This document shows, piece by piece, positions 26,332 to 33,587 of a DNA stretch of 64,000 nt. The stretch is from Saccharothrix deserti (GTDB taxonomy: Bacteria; Actinomycetota; Actinomycetes; Mycobacteriales; Pseudonocardiaceae). Under the pieces are notes generated by a model. The model saw only the letters and a program-made list of their open reading frames with translations, was not told the DNA's origin and searched no databases. Position 1 is the first letter of the stretch. Every line of letters begins with the position of its first letter. The stretch lies in contig NZ_VKAB01000011.1 in the NCBI RefSeq assembly GCF_009769385.1, positions 1 through 64,000 of the forward strand, read 5' to 3'. The position numbers and the translations under genes were made by a program.

Positions 26332-26928
26332 CCGTTCACCTTCCCCGTCCGCCCCGTCGGGCCTCTCGCTACTCGTTCGCACCGCTGACCCCTGGGCCTG
26401 GGCTCGTTTGCCTGTGGTGACAGCGTTCTTACCGACACCCCATTTCCGCAGGTTCTGGCTTCGGCTGGAGATTCTGCGGCACGACCCGGGTCTTGCCGCA
26501 AGGCCCCCCTTGTGCTATATGTTGAAAGTGGCAAGGAGTGGGTAACCTCCTTGCCTTTGTCTTTTGTCGTCCGTATTCCTCGACTCCCTTATCCGCGAGC
26601 CACACCGGCGCCGGTTCAAGGCCATCATGGTCGCCGATCACGGCCCTTTCGGCGGGGCGCCGACGCGGTGGCGGGCCAGTGCTGCGTCACGCAACCTTGG
26701 TCGGGTAATTGGGTCCAGGTGCGGACGGGTGAGTCGGTGGGGCGACGGTGCACCCCACCGCCGGACATGGCCCGAGCACGACGAACCGGGCGACTGCGTG
26801 AGCCGCTGGCGTGTCGTTGGCCCGGACATGGCGAGGTCTCCGGTAGATGGGTCAACGACCAAGAAAACCTGTCCGACCGGATCCCCGTCGAAGCGGTGCC
26901 GGGACGCTGACCCCCGGCCGCACCCCGC
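26332..26928. other. Intergenic region upstream of rph
   Basis: This 597-base gap holds the RAE and presumably the rph promoter in its rph-proximal half. From about 26560 to 26928 I see no gene, repeat or operator I can support. Confidence 0.55.
26488..26507 (-). promoter_or_regulatory. Rifamycin-associated element (RAE)
   Basis: GGGTCTTGCCGCAAGGCCCC on the plus strand reads GGGGCCTTGCGGCAAGACCC towards rph. The inverted repeat with the CTTGCGGCAAG core matches the RAE known upstream of rph and other rifamycin-responsive genes. It lies 157 bases upstream of the rph start. Confidence 0.85.
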
Positions 26929-27492
26929 TCAACGTGGGATCGTGGCGGCCCACGCCCGGATGCCGTCCAGGTGCTCCGGCCACAGGCCGTGACGTGGGTC
27001 GACGTGGCACAGGTTGGTCGGGACGTCCGCCCGGTCCCGGTCGAACCACGCGCGCGCCTCGTGGTGTCCGTCGTCGTGCTCGTCGTCCAGCCACGCCAGC
27101 GGCCGTCCGGCGGCGAACGCGGCAACGGCCCGCCACTTCCAGCTTCCGTCAGGCAGCCACCCGGTGTCGCGGTCGAAGTCGGTCTCCGGGAACTCGATCA
27201 CGGGCAGCTCGGGCAGGCCGATGGACGGCGCGACGAGCGTGTTGGCCAGGTGCATCCACGTCGTGGCCCACACCAGCTCCAGACCGGTGTCGTCGGCCAG
27301 TGCCCGGAGCTGGGCGCCGTGGTCGGGGTTGAGCCACACCCGCAGACCCTTGTAGCGGCGGGCGTCCCGGCCGGAGTGCCAGGTACCGCGCCGGGTGTAC
27401 CTGAACGTGCGATAGCCCTCGGGGCGACGGTGCGTCTTCGCCGCGTACGGGTTCAACGGCCCGTCCACATCCAGCAGCAGCAGTCCGCGCAT
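26929..27492 (-). CDS. HAD-like protein (HAD_SAK-type)
   Basis: This is a 187-aa protein. ATG at 27492 with a strong GGAGGTGAC upstream is preferred over a longer frame. It begins MRGLLLLDVDGPLNP, where Asp8 and Asp10 form the HAD motif I. TGLELVWATTWMHLAN supplies motif II, and PLAWLDDEHDD fits motif IV. The arrangement resembles the HAD domain class named after 'Swiss Army Knife' RNA repair proteins, here stand-alone. It probably acts as a phosphatase or nucleotidase; the substrate is unknown. Confidence 0.8.
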   Translation of the reverse strand: MRGLLLLDVDGPLNPYAAKTHRRPEGYRTFRYTRRGTWHSGRDARRYKGLRVWLNPDHGAQLRALADDTGLELVWATTWMHLANTLVAPSIGLPELPVIEFPETDFDRDTGWLPDGSWKWRAVAAFAAGRPLAWLDDEHDDGHHEARAWFDRDRADVPTNLCHVDPRHGLWPEHLDGIRAWAATIPR

Positions 27493-27717
27493 CGACAGGT
27501 CACCTCCGTCGCCCCATCGTCGGATGCCGACCCAGCGGCGGTCCACTCGTTTATGCCCGATTGGGCTGCTCTGGGGAGTCCGCACGGGACATGACGGCCG
27601 GCGCGTGGTCCGACCCGGATTCGTGGAAGAGTGAGAAGCGCGCCGAGCGTGGTTCTACCGGTTTTATCGGGTTGCGATTCGCAAGCAGATCGCAGGAGGC
27701 GATACACGAGGCGATAT

Positions 27718-27888
27718 GTGAGCGACATCGAGCCGCAGACCGCGGGCGGCAAGGTGCTCTGGCACTTCACGATGTCACTGGACGGATTCGTGGCGGGGCC
27801 GAACCACGGGGTGGACTGGGAGGACGCGGCGCCCGCCGACAGGGGCACGTTCCTCAGCTGTGCCCGGCCGAGGCGGTGCCGCTCGTGA
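27718..27888 (+). pseudogene. Truncated RibD_C/DHFR-like gene
   Basis: GTG at 27718 with GAGG upstream starts a peptide whose GGKVLWHFTMSLDGFVAGPN is the conserved N-terminus of the dihydrofolate reductase-like RibD C-terminal family. After about residue 40 the similarity stops and the frame ends at 27888, whereas family members run to about 190 aa. Out-of-frame natural-looking coding continues to about 27973, so this is a deletion remnant. Confidence 0.65.
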
Positions 27889-27983
27889 CCTCGACCCGGA
27901 GCGGCTGTTCTCGGCGCGCGTGACCGTGATCCACCTGGAGTTGGAGGTCACGCGCGCCTCGGCGTTGTCGTGAACCGGCCGTG

Positions 27984-29141
27984 TCAGGTCGTGTAGTCGG
28001 CGTTGATCCGGACGTAGCCCTCGGTGAGGTCACAGCCGTACACGGTGAACGCGCCGTCGGCGATGCCCAGGTCGATGTTGATGACGACCTCGTCGCCGCC
28101 GAGGTACTCGGCCGCACGCTCCAGCAGGGCGTCGCTCGGCTCCTCGGGGTGCATCGGCAGGTCGTCGAAGAGGATGCGGACGTTCTCGGGGACGATGTCG
28201 GTCTCGTCCTCCAGCTTGCCGATCGCCATGGCGATGCGGCCCCAGTTCGGGTCGCAACCGTGCACGGCGGTCTTGACCAGCGGGGAGTTGACCACGCTCT
28301 TGCCGACCAGCTTGGCCTGCGCGTCGTCGCGGGCGCCGGTGACGCGCACCTCGATCAGCTTGCTCGCGCCCTCGCCGTCCGAGGCGATGTCCCGCACCAG
28401 GTGCAGCGCGCAGTCGTAGAGGGCCTGCTCGAACGCGGCCGGGTCGACGGGACCGGCCAGGCCGTTGGCGAAGATCGCCGCCGTGTCGCTGGTCGAGGTG
28501 TCGGTGTCGATGCTCAGCGCGTTGAACGTGCGGTCGACCACGCGGCGGAACGCGGCGTCCAGCTCGTCGCCGGGGATGTCGGCGTCGGTGAAGAAGAACG
28601 CCAGCATGGTGGCCATGTTCGGCTCGATCATGCCGACGCCCTTGGCGATGCCGACGAGCACGGCGTCGCCGACCCGGATGTGGCAGGACTTCGGGCGGGT
28701 GTCGGTGGTCATGATCGCCGCGGCGGCCCGTTCGTAGTCAGCCTCCGGGAACGGCCACGTCAGCACGTCGAGGTTGGCCCGGATGCTCTCCATCGGGTAC
28801 GGGCGGCCGATCACGCCGGTCGAGCCGATGACGACCTCCTCCGGCGCCACACCGGCGATCTCGGCCACGCGGCGGCGCACCTCGACGGCGTGCTCGACAC
28901 CCGCGCGCCCGGTGGCGACGTTGGCGTTGCGCGACAGCACCACCATGCCCCGGCAGTGGCCCGACGCCGCGGACTCGCGGCTCAGCACCACGCTGGGACC
29001 GGCGAACCGCGACTTGGTGAACACCGCGGCCGACCGTGCCGGCACCTCCGAGACCACGGCGGCGAAGTCGTCCTCGACGTCCTTCAGCCCCATGTTCTTC
29101 GTGATCCCGCGAAAGCCCCGCGGTACCGCCGTCTCCGTCAT
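27984..29141 (-). CDS. OAT2-type ornithine/glutamate N-acetyltransferase (ArgJ family)
   Basis: This is a 385-aa Ntn-fold acetyltransferase that moves acetyl between N-acetylornithine and glutamate. ATG at 29141 follows GAGGTG. The self-cleavage site lies between Ala177 and Thr178 in GMIEPNMATM, yielding alpha and beta chains. Features include MTTDTRPK, SIDTDTSTSDT, VHGCDPNWGR and the C-terminus YGCDLTEGYVR. The sequence is closer to my recollection of OAT2 (orf6) of the Streptomyces clavuligerus clavulanate cluster than to housekeeping ArgJ. No other arg gene is adjacent, supporting an accessory paralogue. The exact acyl acceptor is unproven. Confidence 0.9.
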   Translation of the reverse strand: MTETAVPRGFRGITKNMGLKDVEDDFAAVVSEVPARSAAVFTKSRFAGPSVVLSRESAASGHCRGMVVLSRNANVATGRAGVEHAVEVRRRVAEIAGVAPEEVVIGSTGVIGRPYPMESIRANLDVLTWPFPEADYERAAAAIMTTDTRPKSCHIRVGDAVLVGIAKGVGMIEPNMATMLAFFFTDADIPGDELDAAFRRVVDRTFNALSIDTDTSTSDTAAIFANGLAGPVDPAAFEQALYDCALHLVRDIASDGEGASKLIEVRVTGARDDAQAKLVGKSVVNSPLVKTAVHGCDPNWGRIAMAIGKLEDETDIVPENVRILFDDLPMHPEEPSDALLERAAEYLGGDEVVINIDLGIADGAFTVYGCDLTEGYVRINADYTT

Positions 29142-29321
29142 CGACACCTCGGATCTCCTCGTGTGCGGCCACCCCGGACGATGGATGGACATACCCTACC
29201 CTGCATAGTCAACATGTCCGGTGTTCGAACTTGCGCGCAGTCGAGTGGTCTGCGATGCATAACTATCCATCACTGCGACGCGGAAGGCAGCCGGTGTTGG
29301 AGCCGTTTTCGGGGTGAAGCT

Positions 29322-29738
29322 TCAGCAGACGTCGAACTCGTTGCCCTCGGGATCGGCCATCGTCACGTGGTGGCCGTCGTCCACCCACACCACGGTCGCA
29401 CCGGCCGAGGTCAGCCGGTCGACGTGGTCGGCGATCCGGGCCCAACGCTGCTCCGGACCGCCCTGGCCGGATACCCGGATGTCGATGTGCATCCGGTTCT
29501 TGACCACCTTGGGCTCCGGCACGTCGATCAGGGACAGCCGCGGGCCCACCCCGTCCGGATCGCACAGCCAGGCCCCGTTCCCGTCGTCCTCAGGGAGGTC
29601 GAACTGCGCCAGCCACTCCTCCCTGGTCGCGTACGGGGGTGGTGGGGGCTCGTCGACGTAGCCCAGTGCCAGCTTCCAGAACTCCGCGAGCCTTGGCGCA
29701 TCCGCGGTGTCCAGCGTGAGATCGAACCGGTAGGCCAT
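29322..29738 (-). CDS. VOC family (glyoxalase-like) protein
   Basis: This is a 138-aa protein with one paired beta-alpha-beta-beta-beta module. ATG at 29738 is chosen; the alternative TTG is two codons upstream. Typical features are RFDLTLDTADAPRLAEFWK, DVPEPKVVKNRMHIDI and the terminal MADPEGNEFDVC. Members of this actinobacterial branch are of unknown substrate; metal-dependent lyase, isomerase or antibiotic-binding roles all occur in the superfamily. Confidence 0.85.
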   Translation of the reverse strand: MAYRFDLTLDTADAPRLAEFWKLALGYVDEPPPPPYATREEWLAQFDLPEDDGNGAWLCDPDGVGPRLSLIDVPEPKVVKNRMHIDIRVSGQGGPEQRWARIADHVDRLTSAGATVVWVDDGHHVTMADPEGNEFDVC

Positions 29739-29758
29739 GCCCAAAAATTACGCGATAT

Positions 29759-29935
29759 CTACGTCCATGGCCGCAACGTGCGGAGCGCCGTGGATCGCAG
29801 CTGCGGATCGTCGGCGAGCCGGGTCGGCAGCGCGACCGTGCGCTCGTCGGCACCTGCTTCCTCGACCGAGCCTGCGACGTCGTCGGTCCCGGCAGTGGAC
29901 CGGAACGACTCGACCAACCGCGCTGCAACATCCAT
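29759..29935 (-). CDS. Possible small protein upstream of VOC gene
   Basis: A 58-codon frame starts at ATG 29935 and ends at TAG 29759, 20 bases before the VOC start and divergent from the exonuclease-phosphatase gene. The peptide (MDVAARLVESFRSTAG... LRTLRPWT) is of ordinary composition, but its ribosome site is weak and I recognise no family. It may be a remnant or chance frame. Confidence 0.25.
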   Translation of the reverse strand: MDVAARLVESFRSTAGTDDVAGSVEEAGADERTVALPTRLADDPQLRSTALRTLRPWT

Positions 29936-29984
29936 GATTCCATCATCTCGCGCTGTCACTGACCGAGCGCCGGCCGGAGGATCG

Positions 29985-30809
29985 ATGGCGACGCTGGATG
30001 TGGTGTCGTTCAACGTCTTCGTCGGTGTGCGCTCCCGCGGTGCCCCGGCCCGGGAGCGGGCGGTCGAGTTCTGCCGCCGCCTGACTGACCTGGACGTGGA
30101 CGTGGTGTTGCTGCAGGAGGTGTGGTCCCGTTCGCTGCTGCGGTTCATCGGCGCCCGTCTGCCGTCGCTGCCCCACGCCGCCTGGCGGTCGGGGCCGGCA
30201 GGTCAACCCGCCGGTGGACTGGCCGTGTTCGCCCGCCGCCCGCTGTGCGCGCCCACGTTCACCGCCTTCACCACGGCACGTCCCCGCAGCGGGAACCCGC
30301 TCTTCCGTGGGACGTCCGCGCTGAGTTGCCTGCTGCAGGGCGTCCTCGCGGTGCGGACGGCCGACGGCACACTCCTGCTGGGCAACACCCAACTCACCGC
30401 CAATCGCGACGGCGACTGGTCGTCGGCCAATCGCCACCACCAGCTACACCACCAACAACTGCGAATCGTCCACCGCGCGCTGCGCACCGCCGGCGCCCAC
30501 GCCGCGCCGACGTCGATCCTCGGCGGCGATTTCAACGTCGCCAGCACCAGCCCGCTCTACCCGCTCATCGTCGACCACGGCGCCTGGCACGACCCGTTCG
30601 CGCCCACCGACCACCCGACCTGCCGAGCCGAATACCTGCCCGCCGGACGTCCGGCCCACCGCATCGACTACCTGCTCGTGTCCGGCCACCCGGTGACGAG
30701 CGCCGACCTGGTACTCACCGAACCCGCACACCTGGACGGCGGCAACGGCTTCCTGTCCGACCACCTCGCGCCGAGGATCCGGCTCGGGGGCACGTCGCGG
30801 CAGGCCTGA
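29985..30809 (+). CDS. Endonuclease/exonuclease/phosphatase family protein
   Basis: This is a 274-aa EEP-fold hydrolase. ATG at 29985 has GGAGG five bases upstream; the upstream in-frame extension is not coding. Catalytic motifs are present: FNVFVG near the start, LLQEVWSR (Glu about 43), LLGNTQLTAN, GGDFNVAS (Asp and Asn) and FLSDHLAPRI (Asp-His). It may hydrolyse phosphodiesters of nucleic acid, phosphoinositide or sphingomyelin type. There is no signal peptide, so it is cytosolic. Confidence 0.86.
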   Translation: MATLDVVSFNVFVGVRSRGAPARERAVEFCRRLTDLDVDVVLLQEVWSRSLLRFIGARLPSLPHAAWRSGPAGQPAGGLAVFARRPLCAPTFTAFTTARPRSGNPLFRGTSALSCLLQGVLAVRTADGTLLLGNTQLTANRDGDWSSANRHHQLHHQQLRIVHRALRTAGAHAAPTSILGGDFNVASTSPLYPLIVDHGAWHDPFAPTDHPTCRAEYLPAGRPAHRIDYLLVSGHPVTSADLVLTEPAHLDGGNGFLSDHLAPRIRLGGTSRQA

Positions 30810-30823
30810 CGGAAGTCGTTTGC

Positions 30824-30841
30824 CTTGACGTCGACGTCAAG
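30824..30841. promoter_or_regulatory. 18-base palindrome in MerR-type promoter
   Basis: CTTGACGTCGACGTCAAG is a perfect palindrome. It fills the spacer between a possible -35 (TTTGCC, 30819-30824) and -10 (TAGTGT, 30845-30850) 20 bases apart, the over-long spacing that MerR-family activators correct. It lies about 48 bases before the LLM oxidoreductase start. Confidence 0.55.
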
Positions 30842-30888
30842 ACCTAGTGTGACCGCGACGGTGGCCTAGTCGTTGGGAGCACATCACA

Positions 30889-31746
30889 GTGAAGTTCGCG
30901 GTCAGCTACAGCACGCCCCACTTCGGCGTCGACCCCGACAGGATCACGGCCTACGCGCAGGACGCCGAGGACTGTGGTTTCGAGGCGTTGTACCTGCCGG
31001 AGCACATCGCGCTGTACCCGGGCGCGAAGATCGGGTCCATGGAGTTGCCGCCATCGCTGCCGTACGGCGATCCGCTCGACTGCCTGACCTTCGTCGCCGC
31101 CGCCACGCAACGCATCCTGCTCGGAACCGCTGTGTTGCTCCTGCCCTACCACCACCCGGTGGTGCTGGCGAAGCGCCTGGCGACCATCGACGTGCTGTCC
31201 AAGGGGCGCATGCGGTTGCTGACGGTCGGAGTCGGCGCTCTGCCCGGTGAGGCTCAGGCGGTAGGGGTCGACTTCAGCACGCGCGGCCGTCGAGCGGACG
31301 AGGCGATCGACGTGATGCGGCTGCTCTGGGCCGGTGGCGAAGAAGGCGTCAGCTTCGACGGCGAGTTCTTCAAGTTCGACGGCCTGTGCAGCTTCCCGAA
31401 GCCCTCGGGGATCGCACACCTGCCGATTCACGTCGGTGGGTCGAGCCGGGCGGCCGCGCGCCGTGCCGGGCTGCGGGGCGACGGCTACTTCCCCGGCGGT
31501 GTGCTCACTCCGGACGAACGCCGCATCCAGATCGAACTCGCCCACGCGACCGCGATCGAGGCCGGCCGCAGCGCGGAAACGCTGGAGTACACCCGATGGG
31601 GATCCCTCGACATGTCCACCGACCATGTCGAGGCACTCGCCGCGCAGGGCGTGACACGCGTCGTCGTGAGCCCCACCACCACCGAACGCGACCGGCAACG
31701 CGACGAGATGTCGGCGTTCGCCGAGCGGTTCGCCCTGACTCGATGA
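30889..31746 (+). CDS. F420-dependent LLM-class oxidoreductase (TIGR03619-like)
   Basis: This is a 285-aa luciferase-like monooxygenase family protein with GTG start. The sequence shows the LLM barrel: MKFAVSYSTPHFGVD, FEALYLPEHIALYPG, RILLGTAVLLLPYHHPVVLA and LPIHVGGSSRAAARRAG. The GVGALPGEA loop and absence of FMN-type features fit the F420-binding actinobacterial branch. The substrate is unknown. The MerR-like promoter suggests induction by a toxic small molecule. Confidence 0.86.
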   Translation: MKFAVSYSTPHFGVDPDRITAYAQDAEDCGFEALYLPEHIALYPGAKIGSMELPPSLPYGDPLDCLTFVAAATQRILLGTAVLLLPYHHPVVLAKRLATIDVLSKGRMRLLTVGVGALPGEAQAVGVDFSTRGRRADEAIDVMRLLWAGGEEGVSFDGEFFKFDGLCSFPKPSGIAHLPIHVGGSSRAAARRAGLRGDGYFPGGVLTPDERRIQIELAHATAIEAGRSAETLEYTRWGSLDMSTDHVEALAAQGVTRVVVSPTTTERDRQRDEMSAFAERFALTR

Positions 31747-31836
31747 CGCCGGGATCAGTACCTCGCACCCCTGACGATTCAGCGAAATGAGACGCGCTGT
31801 AGTGCGTTCGGTCTAGCCGTGGGGTAGATCGGACGC

Positions 31837-32610
31837 ATGGAGTGGATGCTCAGCCCCGAGTTGTGGATCGCGTTCGGCACGTTGTTGCTGCTGGAGATCG
31901 TGCTGGGGATCGACAACGTCATCTTCATCTCGATCCTCGCCGGCCGGTTGCCCGAGCACGAGCAGAAGCGCGCACGGGTGATCGGCCTGGCGCTGGCGCT
32001 GGTCACCCGGCTGCTGCTGCTCGCGTCACTCTCCTGGGTGATCGGGTTGACCGCGCCGCTGTTCACCGCGTTCGGGGAGGAGATCTCCGGGCGGGACCTG
32101 ATCCTGTTGCTCGGCGGTCTCTTCCTGCTCGGCAAGGCGACGTACGAGATCCACGAGCAGCTCGAGGGCGCCGAGCACCGCACCGACCGGAAGGTGGCGT
32201 CGTTCGCGTCGGTGGTCGCCCAGATCCTCGTGCTCGACGTCGTGTTCTCGCTCGACTCGGTGATCACGGCCGTGGGCATGGTGGACGAGCTGGGCGTCAT
32301 GGTCGCCGCCGTGCTCGTGGCGATGGTGATCATGCTGCTGTCGGCGGGCCCGATCAGCGAGTTCGTCAACCGGCACCCGACGGTGAAGATGCTCGCCCTG
32401 TCGTTCCTGCTGCTCATCGGCGGCAGCCTGGTCGCGGAAGGTTTCGACCACCACATCCCGAAGGGGTACGTCTACGGGCCGATCGCGTTCTCGATCTTCG
32501 TGGAGTTCCTCAACCTGCGCGTGCGCGCCAAGCGGGTCAAGGAACCGGTGCACCTGCACCCGACGTACGTCAAGAACGACGAGTCGGACGAGGAGCCGTC
32601 GCAGGCGTGA
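31837..32610 (+). CDS. TerC family integral membrane protein
   Basis: This is a 257-aa protein with about seven membrane segments. It contains the TerC signatures LEIVLGIDNVIFISILAGRL (first acidic membrane motif) and DVVFSLDSVITAVGM (second). TerC/Alx-type proteins are implicated in tellurite resistance or in metal (Mn) efflux during protein secretion. It stands alone, without other ter genes. The C-terminus is a soluble charged tail (KNDESDEEPSQA). A strong hairpin follows at once. Confidence 0.92.
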   Translation: MEWMLSPELWIAFGTLLLLEIVLGIDNVIFISILAGRLPEHEQKRARVIGLALALVTRLLLLASLSWVIGLTAPLFTAFGEEISGRDLILLLGGLFLLGKATYEIHEQLEGAEHRTDRKVASFASVVAQILVLDVVFSLDSVITAVGMVDELGVMVAAVLVAMVIMLLSAGPISEFVNRHPTVKMLALSFLLLIGGSLVAEGFDHHIPKGYVYGPIAFSIFVEFLNLRVRAKRVKEPVHLHPTYVKNDESDEEPSQA

Positions 32611-32613
32611 GCG

Positions 32614-32665
32614 CGACCGGACACCGTGCCGACGCTCGCAGCAGCATCGGCACGGTGTCCGGTCG
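32614..32665. terminator. Bidirectional terminator between TerC and dioxygenase
   Basis: A perfect 19-base stem is formed by CGACCGGACACCGTGCCGA (32614-32632) and its complement (32647-32665) with a 14-base loop. It serves both the TerC gene (+) and the convergent dioxygenase gene (-, ending at 32678). Confidence 0.88.
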
Positions 32666-32677
32666 GGTGGCGCGAAC

Positions 32678-33541
32678 CTAGCCGTGAGGCTGCAGCACGA
32701 AGTCGTACTCCGCGTGGAAGTGAGGCGTTTCCAGGTCGGTGCCGTCCGGCCCCGGCCCGGGGTCGCGGAGTTCGAACCGCGTGATGAGGGCGTCTTTCGT
32801 GCCGAACACCACGTCGGTGTCGAGGTAGTCGCCGCCTTCCTGGAACAGGTGCGTGATGAGCCTGGCGTGTCCGGGGTGGTCGATCAGGAAGTGGATGTGG
32901 GCGGGCCGGAACGGGCTGATCCCGGTCTGGCCGATCAACTGCCCGACCGGGCCGTCCAGGGGGATCGAGTAGCCCAGCGGGGCGATGGTGCGCAGGCAGT
33001 ACGTCCCGTCCGCGCGGGTCCGGTACTTCGCGCGCAGCCGTGCTTCGTCGACTTCGGCCAGTTGCGCTTCGTAGGCGCCGTCGGCGTCGGCCTGCCACAC
33101 GTCGAGGATCACGTCCGGCAGCGGGTTGCCGGACGTGTCGACGACCTTGCCGGTGATGAACAGCGGCGTTCCCGCGATGCCGTCCGACATGTCGTGGCCG
33201 TACTCCGCGGGCGGGGAGCCGTCGATGTGGAACGGGCCCAGCACGGTGGCGGGCGTGGCGTTCGCGGCGAAGCGGTTGTTGAGCTGGACGAGCAGCGTGC
33301 TGAGCCCCAGCACGTCGGAGGCGAGGATGAACTCCTGCCGCTTCTCGTCGCTGATCCGGCCGGTCGCGGCGAGCCACTCCATCGCGGCCAGCCACTCCTC
33401 CTCGGTGAGCCGGACCTCGCGGGCGAACGCGTGGAGGTGGCGCACGAGGGCGGTCATGAGCTCGGCGAGGCGTGGTGGACGGGCGGTGGCCCACCGGTCG
33501 ACCGCGAGGTCGGTGATGTTGTCGTCGTTGACGAATGCCAT
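32678..33541 (-). CDS. Intradiol ring-cleavage dioxygenase (hydroxyquinol/catechol type)
   Basis: This is a 287-aa non-haem Fe(III) enzyme that cleaves a catechol or hydroxyquinol ring between the hydroxyls. The N-terminal helical linker domain covers residues 1-100. The catalytic domain has GPFHIDGSPPAEYG and DVWQADADGAYEAQ. Iron ligands are Tyr157, Tyr191, His215 and His217 (RPAHIHF). The GPFH and DVWQAD pattern fits hydroxyquinol 1,2-dioxygenases. It lies 46 bases downstream of the amidohydrolase gene on the same strand and is probably co-transcribed with it. Confidence 0.9.
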   Translation of the reverse strand: MAFVNDDNITDLAVDRWATARPPRLAELMTALVRHLHAFAREVRLTEEEWLAAMEWLAATGRISDEKRQEFILASDVLGLSTLLVQLNNRFAANATPATVLGPFHIDGSPPAEYGHDMSDGIAGTPLFITGKVVDTSGNPLPDVILDVWQADADGAYEAQLAEVDEARLRAKYRTRADGTYCLRTIAPLGYSIPLDGPVGQLIGQTGISPFRPAHIHFLIDHPGHARLITHLFQEGGDYLDTDVVFGTKDALITRFELRDPGPGPDGTDLETPHFHAEYDFVLQPHG

Positions 33542-33587
33542 GGTGATCGTCTCGCTTCGGTGCGGTGGCCGGCGGTCGGCGGCCGGG

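Noticed and set aside
24205..26388. 727-codon plus-strand frame
   Set aside because: It is antisense to rph, which matches its family over its entire length.
29141..29320. Possible ArgR box upstream of the OAT2 gene (TGCATA-like half sites)
   Set aside because: The half sites are imperfect and unspaced relative to known Streptomyces ARG boxes, so they cannot be separated from chance.
27981..29984. Long plus-strand frame continuous with the endonuclease/exonuclease/phosphatase gene
   Set aside because: This part is antisense to the OAT2 and VOC genes; only the portion from 29985, with a GGAGG site, is coding.
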